Assembly (NCBI GenBank): GCA_030762935.1
Contig: CM060900.1
Span: forward strand, 112,744,620-112,808,619
Reading direction: 5' to 3'
Origin: Hymenopus coronatus
Lineage: Eukaryota > Arthropoda > Insecta > Mantodea > Hymenopodidae
DNA: 64,000 nt
The notes beneath the pieces are model-generated. The model was not told where the DNA came from, did no database searches, and worked only from the letters and a program-made list of their open reading frames with translations. Positions 21,480-31,509 of this stretch are shown here, one piece after another. How positions within the stretch are numbered: position 1 is the stretch's first letter; every line of letters starts with the position of its first letter. Position numbers and translations under genes: made by a program.

Positions 21480-22220
21480 GCAGTGTAAGAACCACAAAGA
21501 GTGTTTATGGATGATAAGTATGTGGTTACATTATCTTTTAGGGAAGTTGTAAGGCAATATGAAACTAAATTTCCTGGCGTATGTTCTGAATAGAGGGGTT
21601 GTTCGTTTGCTTGTAAATAAATTCAGGGAGACGGGATTAATTTGTGATAGGAAAGAAAGGTAAACCGGCACGTGCTTACAGAGCAGAAATTAGACGAAAT
21701 CGGAGAAAGGTTAGAATGGTCACCTTGAAAATCTCTCAGGTGCTTTCCACAAGAAACTGTCATTTCAAAAGCTTCAGAATGGAACTTTTAAAACTCAAAC
21801 TATACAAGGCTACTGTTGTGCAGGAATTGCTACCATGTGATCACCAGAGTCAGATAAATTTCTGTAACTGGATTTTGAGGAATGTTAATGAACAATCGAT
21901 CCATGATTAAAAATGTTCAGTGACAATACATGATTTCATTTACATGGTCATGTGTTGTTACAACATAACTGATATGCTACAGACAAACCCAATCTTGTTC
22001 ATGAAACTCCCTTATATGATTAAAAAATCAGGGTATGGTATGCAATAAATGGATACAGAATAACAGGCCCTATTTTTATGGGTGTACCATAAATGAAGAA
22101 AGATACAGAAATAATATACTGGCACCATATTTCAATCAGCTTATGGACATTGAATGTTGGATTCTGTCACCACGCATACAGCTGATTGAACGATTACTGT
22201 TTATTCTGGACATTTTTTAA
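21480..22220 (+). mobile_element. DDE transposase relic (IS630/mariner group), 3' truncated
   Basis: Stepwise reading on the + strand gives TFREVVRQYETKFPG (helix-turn-helix start, about 21,536-21,580), then KFRETGLICDRKER, QELLPCDHQSQINFCNWILR, HDKIMFSD-like debris and FHLHGHV (about 21,930-21,950). PNLVHETPLYD and NEERYRNNILAPYF follow (about 21,990-22,140). The order matches arthropod mariner-related transposases up to the region between the first and second catalytic Asp. The end with the second and third catalytic residues is absent. Frame changes occur near 21,590, 21,910 and 22,030. Confidence 0.7.
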
Positions 22221-22639
22221 CATAAAAGTACAGCTCAATTTTCATTTTAATAGCACGCAATTTTTATTTATAGGGCAACTTGAAAAATAAAGTATACAAA
22301 ACTAATCTCTACACATTAGTTGAATTAAAGCAAATGTCAGGACAGAAACAAATGCTATTTCAGAAGCTGAGCTAATGTGTGTGAATAAAAACTTTCTCAG
22401 TAGATGCCGTAGATGTATTGATGCAGATGGATGGCATTTCCAACATCTGTAATAAGGTATGTTTTGTGTTTATTCTGATAATTGTTAACGTGATTTGAGA
22501 TTTTATTTGAGGTTCACGCATGTGTGACTGGCTGATGGGCTGTGCGACTGCAAGCTAAGTGTGCAGTATGTGACTAGGAGATGGACCGTGCACCTGACAC
22601 CCAAGTTTTGTAGCATACTTACGCTATAAGCTAGGATAG

Positions 22640-23100
22640 TTAGGATTTTTATATATATAAATGGTTTGCGACAAGACTCATTGTATTTAAAATTTCCAAG
22701 ATATTGTTGTCTATCTTCTGAAATACAAAGTTTTTGTTAAAGTTGCCTATAGTTGTGTTTCCCCATAGTTCAATTCTATATGAAGGATGTGAATGAATTA
22801 AGGAGTAATAAATAATTTTGGCAGTGTCTTTGGGTACAGATTTTACTAACTATTTGAGAACTAAAGGTGTTTTCTGATGGCATTTCCTAACTTATCAATG
22901 TGGTTAGTAAATGAAAGAGTTTTGTCTATTGTGTCTTAATAATTTTACTTCAGTTGCTCTTTTGAATGTGCTTTTTGTTCCAGATAACATTCATTCACAT
23001 TTTTTGGGGTTCACACATAAATTTAAGTCTTAAAGTATTGCTGTATTTGATATGTGGTATCATGGTCATTTAATAGAAAGAATGGATTTTCAAGGCAAAC
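22640..23100 (-). mobile_element. LINE ORF2 thumb scrap (Jockey/CR1-like)
   Basis: The minus strand reads KTLSFTNHIDKLGNAIRKHL, then YYSLIHSHPSYRIELWGNTT and FNKNFVFQK. This is the stretch just downstream of the RT catalytic box in a common arthropod LINE clade. The same layout, with YYAFIHSHLSYGVVLWGNA-like sequence, appears at 63.6 kb. Stops are present and the ends are undefined. Confidence 0.65.
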
Positions 23101-24730
23101 TCAATTTGTGGTAGTCAACAATGTGATTCAGGTATATTTTCACTCATATCTTCAATGTATTTGTCATTAAAGTACTTTTATTGTAGACTAGCTGGCTTAC
23201 CTGGCATTGTATTGGTATATTCTATAAGCCTGGGGTTGAAAGTTATGATAGGAATGATTTTCGTAAATTGTAAATAGTATGTAATTTTTACTGGTGCCTA
23301 AAGCTGTGTGTCCATAGTTTAGTCCAGATTGATAAAATAGTGACAAATTGTGCTTAAGGGGTAGAAAAATATGAGTATGGGTAGCTTTTTGAAGTTGTGT
23401 GGTATCCTATAATTTTCGCAAAGCTGTATGGTCCAAATACAAACATTTGCATCCTGGTGGACCAAGCAATGTAGTTTTATATATAAGCAGTGAAAATAAA
23501 GTAAGGGTAACTTTTAAGAATGTTGAGTACTAAATCATTCAAAATAAGGATTTTGGAAGTGATTGCATAAACTATGATTTTCACCACTCTATTGCACAAT
23601 TAGTGTGGCTTATGTGTGCCTACTTGGATGTACTAGCCAACCTGAAATCATACTACTATTAATAGCTAAAACTAATCTACCAGATGTGAAAGTTTGAAAA
23701 GAGTTCACTCTGTTTTCAAATATTTGGAACATGTTCATCTAAACCAGAACCTCGTGTTTCAAACATAATCCCTTCATGGAAATTGATGACCAACTATTTC
23801 CAAAGTTACAGTACTCATTTACTATATGCCATCAAAGATTGATTAATATGGACTGAAACAGTGACTTGGTAGTAACTAGTCCAAATTACTTTTTATTGTG
23901 GCTAAGAACTAATTATGAAATTTTGATAGGCTGCCAGATAGTATGCTTATGCACCTGAGAGGTTCTATCTTGGAAAGCAAAGTCAAGGAGCAATCAATAA
24001 TTTTTTATTTCTGTTATTTTCCCATAGCAGGTGTATAACCACACAAGGCTTATAGGAACAAGGCCCCCACTTACACAGAAAGAAACAAACCATGTGTTCC
24101 ATGACGGAATGTAAACACAAAGGAGCTGAATATACTGCTTTACCTAGGCAAAATGCATAAGAATGTATTGGATTTGGGTGGCCTGCATTTGAGTCTCAAC
24201 ATTTTGAATAACAAAAGCTACTACTAGGTGGTGATAAGCAACAATAAAGCAAACTGTAGCCTATACATCTTTTCTCGGATGGTAAGAAATTTAGGTTCAT
24301 TGTGTGCAGACCAGTAAGAGTTGATGTAATCATTGTTTCAGAATACCCTGAATTTTACTGTCATAGTTGCTTTATTTTGTATGTAGAAATAATTGCACTG
24401 TAGTTCCTAAAATCAGCAGCAGCAGAGCTCTGACATTTCAAATATGGAACTGTGAAATATGCACAAAAATACAATAACACAAGATCCATTTGTATATCAG
24501 AATACTGCCAAGTGAAGTACAACTGTAATTTTTTGCAATACATATATTACTTAAATTTTCACAACATAGAGAATGGTTTCACTAGTTTGGATCCTTAAGT
24601 ATGAGTGGCAAACTCCATAAGTGAGTTTATTAAAATGTAAGTAGAAGCATCTTAATAGAAAGAGCTTACACTAAAGAGGCATCACCCCATATTAGATGTC
24701 AAAACATATATACTGTTTAAATAACAAGAG
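23100..24730. other. Unassigned AT-rich stretch
   Basis: No coding sequence or repeat family recognised. A GAGTCTCAAC motif near 24,195 is vaguely B-box-like but unsupported. Confidence 0.4.
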
Positions 24731-25103
24731 GCTTCCTCCTTGCCCTGTCATTTCCAAACAAGTTTACGAGTTCGTCATAGTCCATTTTTACTGTTAAATC
24801 AGATTCAATTGCAAGAACACCAAGATAACTAAGACGATCCATCATTTGTGATGTTCCTAAATAATTATTTATGCAGAAAATGATCTCTCAGTTGAGCAGT
24901 TGGAAGCAGTAGTGCTCAAGTATATTTGTAGAGCTATGTTTAAGTTTGGGTAAACACTCTCTAGGCAGTTAACTTTAACATCTTGCACAGCTGTATAATG
25001 CATTTTCATTCTTTTCTGTGCAGCTTTCCAGTAATTTTGCCACCCCCTAAAATGTGCCACCCTGGGTAGTTGCCCGGTTTGCCTTGCCGTAAATACGGCC
25101 CTG
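24725..25103 (-). mobile_element. hAT transposon deletion derivative (ZMYM1/DUF659-like)
   Basis: The right end on the minus strand begins CAGGGCCGTATTTACGG (outer base 25,103), a common hAT terminus, and runs into sequence ending GGGGGTGGCAAAATTAC. Almost immediately it joins the transposase C-terminus: VYPNLNIALQIYLSTTASN, CSTERSFS (the hAT dimerisation box), then in another frame NYLGTSQMMDRLSYLGVLAI and ESDLTVKMDYDELVNLFG. Most of the transposase, including the catalytic DDE residues, is missing between terminus and C-terminus. The opposite terminus was not found. CATACACC (25,104-25,111) may be half of the 8-bp target duplication. Confidence 0.72.
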
Positions 25104-25114
25104 CATACACCCAT

Positions 25115-26740
25115 TTATTTCACTAAGCTAAACAGTTTACAAGAGCAATAGATGCAGCAATATAATTCATTTTGAATTAGTGCACTCATTAGTTGTTCCA
25201 AATTCCTGTTTAGAGTTATTTAAGAAACATCTAAGAACCTGGACCCACTGCTAAAGGTTACTAATACTGCATGCAATAAATCTTTTGTATAGTTCAATAT
25301 TACTAAGCCCCTCCAAAATAATATTATCCCTAGAAACCCAAAGTGTCTTAGGTACCACTTTAAAACATTTGCAGGAGACAAAAAACATTATATGTTCATT
25401 TATAGAAGTTGTATTTAATTACTTTTCTGTACAACATAAATAAATACAATTCAACAATAGGATACAATAAGAGAATATATTCTCTCATGGTTATTAGTCA
25501 AACAATGTAATATAATGTCAGAAGTGTTCCTTGTGGTCCATGAGGAATGAGTCTTTTCAAAACATAGATAGTTCCTGGAACCAAAGACTTTAAAATTATT
25601 GGTAAAAGTTTAGTTTAACTTCAGAACAGATTTATAAATTTTTCCAACTGTAGAATGTCTTACGTTTAATTTTGAGCCATAGTACTATTTGAAGTATGTC
25701 TCAGAAGTGCTTGATTCTTCAGTAATTAATGTTTAAAATATTAACTAATTTATAGGACTTAGCACATTTTTGAGTCTTAATAGTTAAACCTATGGCTACC
25801 AGTGATTCAGAAGGTATGATCTCATTGGTTAATTGTGTTGCCAAATGTATGATATGTTGTGGTATATGATGTTTGAGGATTTGATCACATGATAGTCATT
25901 CCACATTTTGAGTTGCTTAACAACTTTGAATTGGAAAAGAAATAGTGATAGCCATGATGTTAACATGTGAATGTGAACTGAGTAATTTTTAGTGTACTGA
26001 GTTTTCCTCAGAGTAAATTGTTGAGCTATTTATTAGACATGAATATGTAAACAGATACTTGCAGTATGTTTGCTCAGGTGTCAATATAAACCTAAGGAAA
26101 GCAGCTGATATGTTGTATCAGTGAAATATTAAGGTAAGCTAAAAATGAATGGGGCTTCTGTCTTCTAAGTGTTTTGTGAGTAACAAATGAGCCAATCAGA
26201 GGCCCTTAGACTGTAGCAAGCCACTAGAAATGACAGGTTCCTCTGGTTTTGAGATTTCATTGAGGTTATGTTACGTCAGGTTAAGTAGATGTAGGTAAAT
26301 GAACTAAAATAAGGGATAAAATGGAGTTTCTGAAAACTATTTCTAAGGGTCTTTGAAAAAAAGAATGCAAATTAAGATTTTTGGAGAGAAAAAAAAAATA
26401 TCTGTTCTGTAGTCAAGTAAAGTTTTGCTAATCACACACGGCACACAAATAAAACATTTTACAGCAATATATTTTAAGGGAACCTCATTAAATAATTATT
26501 CAAATATAGCTGTTCTATCCTTATATGTTTATATCCTCATATTCTACATCGGCCTCTAGTAGCTTATCTTCAACATTGTGCTGTCTTGACAGACTACTCA
26601 ACTCTTGACCTTTGGAGAATTTTATGAGATCTAACATACATTACAAATAATGGTCATAAAACCACTGAAAGCATCAATACTTCCTCTTCTTCATTTTACC
26701 TTTATGGGTGGAAAACGGAACAAACAACAAATAATTGTCA
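25115..26740. other. Unassigned AT-rich stretch
   Basis: No coding sequence recognised. A direct repeat of TAAAACCACTGAARG with flanking bases occurs at about 26,650 and 26,735, just before the SINE pair. Confidence 0.4.
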
Positions 26741-26749
26741 TAAAACCAC

Positions 26750-26917
26750 TGAAGGCCGCATCACTCGCCTCTCGCCTATGCTACCCTGGTTCGATTCCAA
26801 GTGGCCGCATGTGGGGTTTGTGGTGGACAAAGCGGCGCAGGAGCGGGCTTTTTCCGGTTTCCCCCATCATCGCATTCCATTGGTGCTCCATGTGTGCTAT
26901 AGTAGTAAAAGCGGGCG
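26750..26917 (+). mobile_element. tRNA-derived SINE, family A, forward copy of inverted pair
   Basis: Partial head CACTCGCCTCTCGCC, B box GGTTCGATTCC (26,788-26,798), body GGTGGACAAAGCGGCGCAGG and TTTCCGGTTTCCCCC, and tail AGTAGTAAAAGCGGGCG ending at 26,917. The A-box part is truncated. The 3' end abuts the inverted copy. Confidence 0.85.
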
Positions 26918-27051
26918 ATGACATTGATGATACATGAGATGGCGGGGGAAACCGGAGAACCCGGTTTTTCCAGCACAAATCTCATGCGGTCGCTTGGGAT
27001 CAAACGCGGACCGTCTAGGTGAGAGGCGAGTGGTCTGACCACGGCGCGGCC
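26918..27051 (-). mobile_element. tRNA-derived SINE, family A, reverse copy of inverted pair
   Basis: Reverse complement of the family A body and head: GGCGGGGGAAACCGG, GGTCGCTTGGGATC..., GTCTAGGTGAGAGGCGAGTGG, ending in GGCGCGG. It lacks its own AGTAGTAAAAGCGGGCG tail, so it is 3' truncated at the junction with the forward copy. Confidence 0.82.
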
Positions 27052-27059
27052 GATGCTTA

Positions 27060-28060
27060 CATCGGTGAGCAGTGCAAGTACTGTCGAGGAAAGAAAGAAA
27101 CAAATACTTTGTTCTATCCTAATTCCATCTTAACGAAATAAAGAGCATTTTCTTTCTGCATGTTCAAACAATACTGAATAATTTGTGGAAGTGTCAATTA
27201 TGTTTATGGGGAATTGATAATTCTTTAAACAAAAATAATGCACATAGTAAATTTCTGAATAATAATAAATAATATGCTGCGCTTTGTTCCGGAATATACT
27301 TTTGTTTGTAAAAATTTTATGTACTCTAGTATAAATCTGTGCTGATCTTTTGTGATACGCTTTTATTATAAGCACGTGGACCTACTTGTATCTGGTCAAT
27401 AGCAAACTAATGCACGGAAGATTTAATAAAGAAAGGAAATTCCATTCAACTAATTTATTCACTTTCATGAAGCCAATACAGTGTTACTTGCTGATGAATC
27501 TTTAACATGGTTACGGAGGGGGGCGCGCTCAGTGAGTCTACATAAAATGAACTTTTATGCTATTAATGTCAATTCATGCCAAATAAAAATGCAATTACGC
27601 AATTAACTTTCATTTAAACTGGAATTCCGTATGACGACCCTTCTTGCAAAATAATAGTAATACTGTATGCTACTAGCAGTTGAAAACTGGCTAAATTAGC
27701 TTTATGCTTAGAATAACGAACCATCAGTTTTTTATTTTTTCCTGCAGATGTTTGAAGTCTCACACTCCGTCTTTTTCGTACAACGAAATATCAAATGTTT
27801 GAGTAAAAGAAGCCCTACTCTTACATTGGAATTGTACTTGAACAAAGTTAAGCTGTCTTTGGTCAGCCCTCGTTTTTCAGTTGTAATGTTTTGGATAAAC
27901 TTAACGAGCATAACACTACCTTTTTTAATTCACAAATGTTCATTGTTTCGTGGCTGCATCACATTGTAACAGAGTACCAAGCTACCTTGTTACTGTTACT
28001 GGACGTCAATAAACTGTAAATAGCCCCAAAATAGCCATACAAGGAAAACTCCCATTCTTG
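27060..28060. other. Unassigned stretch
   Basis: AT-rich with a short GC-rich run near 27,515-27,530 (GGAGGGGGGCGCGC). No coding sequence supported. Confidence 0.4.
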
Positions 28061-28067
28061 TACTCAC

Positions 28068-28123
28068 TTCAGGTAAACGCGTCCTCGGAGGTTGAAATCG
28101 GAGTGGTCATTTCCAATGTTCAT
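28068..28123 (-). CDS. Candidate first coding exon (hypothetical)
   Basis: On the minus strand an ATG at 28,123 opens 18 codons, MNIGNDHSDFNLRGRVYL, plus two bases, ending exactly at a strong splice donor, GTGAGT (28,067-28,062). Codon content and local CpG are unlike the neighbouring AT-rich DNA. The same frame is open upstream to about 28,225 (GFEIVWLQIGG lies directly before the Met), so the exon could instead begin at an acceptor. I do not recognise the protein. A perfect RFX X-box lies about 270 bp upstream, which would fit a ciliary gene. The evidence is thin: no second exon was identified downstream. Confidence 0.25.
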
Positions 28124-28395
28124 ACCTCCAATTTGAAGCCAGACAATTTCAAATCCGGATACCTTCTGTGCACTTAAAATAACATTTGGTTGTACAATAT
28201 TTGCTCAAGTGCTCTAAACATTATGGGAACAATCGTACAGTCAAGTAATTTACAATAATTATCACCAAATCTTGTCAACGCTACAGGAAGAATAACAAGA
28301 GTTTCCATTCCATACATTCCATCACATCCGGGATGATTTTTCTCTGCCCCATGCTGGCCTTAATTAACAGAAAAGGACAACCTTATAACTATGCC

Positions 28396-28409
28396 GTTGC
28401 CATGGCTAC
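28396..28409 (-). promoter_or_regulatory. RFX X-box motif
   Basis: The minus strand reads GTAGCCATGGCAAC, which satisfies every position of the 14-base consensus GTHNYYATRRNAAC bound by RFX factors. In animals such motifs usually lie within a few hundred bases upstream of ciliary genes. The candidate exon on the same strand starts about 270 bp downstream. A single motif in 64 kb can arise by chance. Confidence 0.45.
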
Positions 28410-30670
28410 TGACGAAAAAAGAACAGGATCTCAGTCCGGCAGACTGTCATCGTAAAAATTAGCCTTAGAAATAGAAGAAAAACGGAGCGTGTATAATGGA
28501 ATTTATAAAATAGTGGACGAATAGAATATAAATATTTATAATGGGCATATTTAGGCCAAGAAAATCACTTTCAATTTTAATAGGGGGCGCCACCCTTGAG
28601 CCCCCCCCCCTTCAATAGCCGCCACTGTTGCTGTTTCTTTGTACAGCAATGTAGAATACTGATTTCTTAGGCATAAGAAACATTTCAATATAATAAAGAA
28701 AATAAAACTAATAAGCAAATGAATATAAAAGAAAGGGAGGAAAGAGATTGCAGTAACAAATAAATAAATGATTAAAGATATTAAAAGGAAATACATTAGA
28801 ATAAGCAATAAATGTTAAAAAATTGTAAAGAGTATTTATTCTGTATACGAAAGGAGGTACTGCTGAAAGGAAAAACCAGAGATTTAGGAATATTAGCTGC
28901 AAGGTTTATTTGGTAATGTGGGTCAGAAAGTCATTAGCAGAACGTATATACAATAGAATTGCGAAATTTTGTGTTCCGAGTGTTACAAAGAAGAAACATT
29001 AATGACCAAGGGTACTTTGGACCTGAAGGGAGCAAATTGTAGTCTAATGTTTTTGCTGTGGTGCCAAACTTATTTGGTGAGAGGAGACCGATTTGGAAAA
29101 ACCATTGACTGAAAATACTGACCAATAGAAATTAAGAAATGTTTAACTTCGGATCAATTCGTGTCCGATCATAGAAAATAGGAGGGGCCATAAGAAATTT
29201 GTCTAGGCCCGAAGAGAGGTTACGGTCACGAATGGGAGACGGGAAGAAGTTACTTCAATGGTGCTGAGCAGACGTGTTGCATATATTAACTTCAGTGCTG
29301 AAATATAAAGTATGTGTCTTTATTTTAGGAAAGTGAGTGGTGGACAAGGAGTCATTCCTCCGAGTTCACATGGGAATTAGAGCAGGGAATAGTTGGGAAA
29401 ATAATCTGGATAAATTTGTAAAAGTTTCATTGTAAGAAACTTATTCAGTGTGGAGGAATAACATTGTAAATGAGAAAACGGAAGTCGGAGGGGACAAATA
29501 ATTTATTGTATGTGGAATGGATAAACTGGGGTAATCCGAAAAAAGACAGTGTTATTTTTTTCTTCACACACGCCCTGAGAAAATCCCTAAAAGAGATCCT
29601 ACTTTTAAGCCCTTCTTATCCTTCCAAATCCTAAAGTAATAAACCATAAAATTCCCGCCACAACAGCATTTACAATTCCTTTGGCTACTTTTCTGAATTT
29701 AGTAAATGAGTGTAAAATTTCCTATCTTTAATTGTGTATGATCATCATCGGCAGCTGAGGAATTTTTAATAAAAGTTATACCTGCCAAAATATGTCCCTT
29801 GATTTTGCCCACTAAAATTACCTCCAGTCTGTCTGGCAAACACACCGTATTCCTATAACGACCAACCTGACTATCCAAGCCGTGCTATCAAGAACTGTTT
29901 GAGTAGTAAAAACGGCGAGCTGACAGTCTCCACTAGGAGAGGAGACTTCTTCATTTCGCCACCAGAATAGAACGATTCAAGTTGAAATATCCAACACCAC
30001 CTGGCGACAGCAACCCCAACTCCTTCAAATCTCGTACCAAGCAGGAAAGGACCAAATGGGTTGCAGCATAGTTGATAGCAGGCAAAATCCATTACCATTT
30101 GCTTTTAGGAAGAGGTATGGAAACGACTCAGATCACAAAATTAATTTAAAAATTACGCATTATTATTATTATTAATAATTATAAAAACATATAATAATAA
30201 ACATTCATGGTTAAGCCTATCTTAAAGACTTGTTCCGGTTTCATAGTTTTCAATCTAAAAGTTGGATGCACGTCTTATTTGGTTCACAAACATTCTCTTT
30301 ACCCTGCGGTGTATTGTTCAATATTATGTTATGCTTTCAGCATTTGTTACACCACCGATGAGCTGCTAGTAGTAACTCCCTGCATCAGCAGGAGACATGT
30401 ATATTTGGGGGGGGGGGGTTGCGTGCGCGCTATTGTTTCATTCTTCGTATTTGTATATTAAAACAAAGTTATGAAAAATGAAGTTCTCCTTGAAATTTGC
30501 ACTTCCAAAAATGTTCGTTAATTTATATTTAAGTTATCAAGAACAAAGTATGTATGTATATATATATAATTTGTAATGGATATAAGAAAACGTATATACT
30601 GAGTATAATGCTTGTAGGCATCTTTTATTATGTAATGCTATTCTGTCCTTGCTCCCGAAAGTATTATTGT
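28410..30670. other. Unassigned stretch
   Basis: No coding sequence supported. It holds a C-run near 28,600, a moderately GC-rich block at 29,820-30,110 that could be a 5' region of something unseen, an ATT run near 30,160, and a G13 run at about 30,406-30,418. Confidence 0.4.
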
Positions 30671-30676
30671 AATCCA

Positions 30677-30906
30677 TTTTTTTGGTAGTGTTTAACGCCC
30701 GCTTTAACTATTTATGGCACCGCAGGCGGTGACACTAGTGATACATGAATGATGGAGCACCGGTGGAATGCGATGGCGGGGGAAACCGGAGCACCCGGAG
30801 AAAACACGCCCCAGCGCCGCTTTGTCCACCACAAATCTCACATGCGGTCGCTTGGGATCGGACCCCGGCCGTCTAGGTGAGAGACAAGTGGTCTAATCCC
30901 TCGGCC
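30677..30906 (-). mobile_element. tRNA-derived SINE, family A
   Basis: Reverse orientation: tail complement TAGTGTTTAACGCCCGCTTT, GCACCGCAGGCGGTGAC, body with GGCGGGGGAAACCGG, then GTCTAGGTGAGAG and CTCGGCC. Nearly full length; only the extreme 5' bases are missing. Confidence 0.9.
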
Positions 30907-31173
30907 TTATCCCATTCGTCACATTCCTGCTTTGTATGAAGATCAAAATGTATTAATTAATAGTGTAGTTTTATGCCTACTTTCTATGTCACCTACCGAG
31001 AGTGGATATAGGGAAGTAGTATATTTGAGCAAAAAAAAAAGTGGGTATCAAATTCCATCGGAAATTCTTCCTTTGATGCTCCCTGAATAGAAATAGATAA
31101 AAGCTCATATATATGTTATATTAGTATAAGAGATATGAGGTTTATGTATACGAATTTTATCTATATATGTGTG

Positions 31174-31199
31174 CGTGAGAGAGAGAGAGAGAGAGAGAG
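31174..31199. repeat. (GA)n microsatellite
   Basis: Uninterrupted GA dinucleotides of about 26 bp. Confidence 0.9.
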
Positions 31200-31254
31200 C
31201 GTAACTGAAAAAATGATAATGGCGTTTTATTTATGGACACTCCTTAACTGCCGT

Positions 31255-31502
31255 GGTTCTCAGCGTCCCATTCTATGTTGGGCGTGAAAGACCGATTCAT
31301 TTGGTTTAGAGGCCTCTCTATCAGGCTTGAGGTTCTTTTACGTGCCGTAAATCTACGACACGGGACCAACGGCTTTACTTCCCTTCCAAAGGAAGCAATG
31401 CTAAGGATGTTTACGCCCGAAAAAATCCATCGTCCTCCGCCGGATTTGAAGCCACGATCTATATGAAGCTAGCATGGTAACCATTACACCACGGAAGGTG
31501 AC
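31255..31502 (-). mobile_element. tRNA-derived SINE, family D
   Basis: On the minus strand it begins near 31,502 with a tRNA-like head, CCTTCCGTGGTGTAATGGTT (A box TGGTGTAATGG) and GGCTTCAAATCC (B box). A distinct body follows with GGACGATGG, CCGTGTCGTAGATTTACGGC and ACGTAAAAGAACC. The head resembles Glu/Asp tRNA. It is a different family from A and B; no A-tail is seen and only one copy is present here. Confidence 0.65.
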
Positions 31503-31509
31503 AAGCGTA

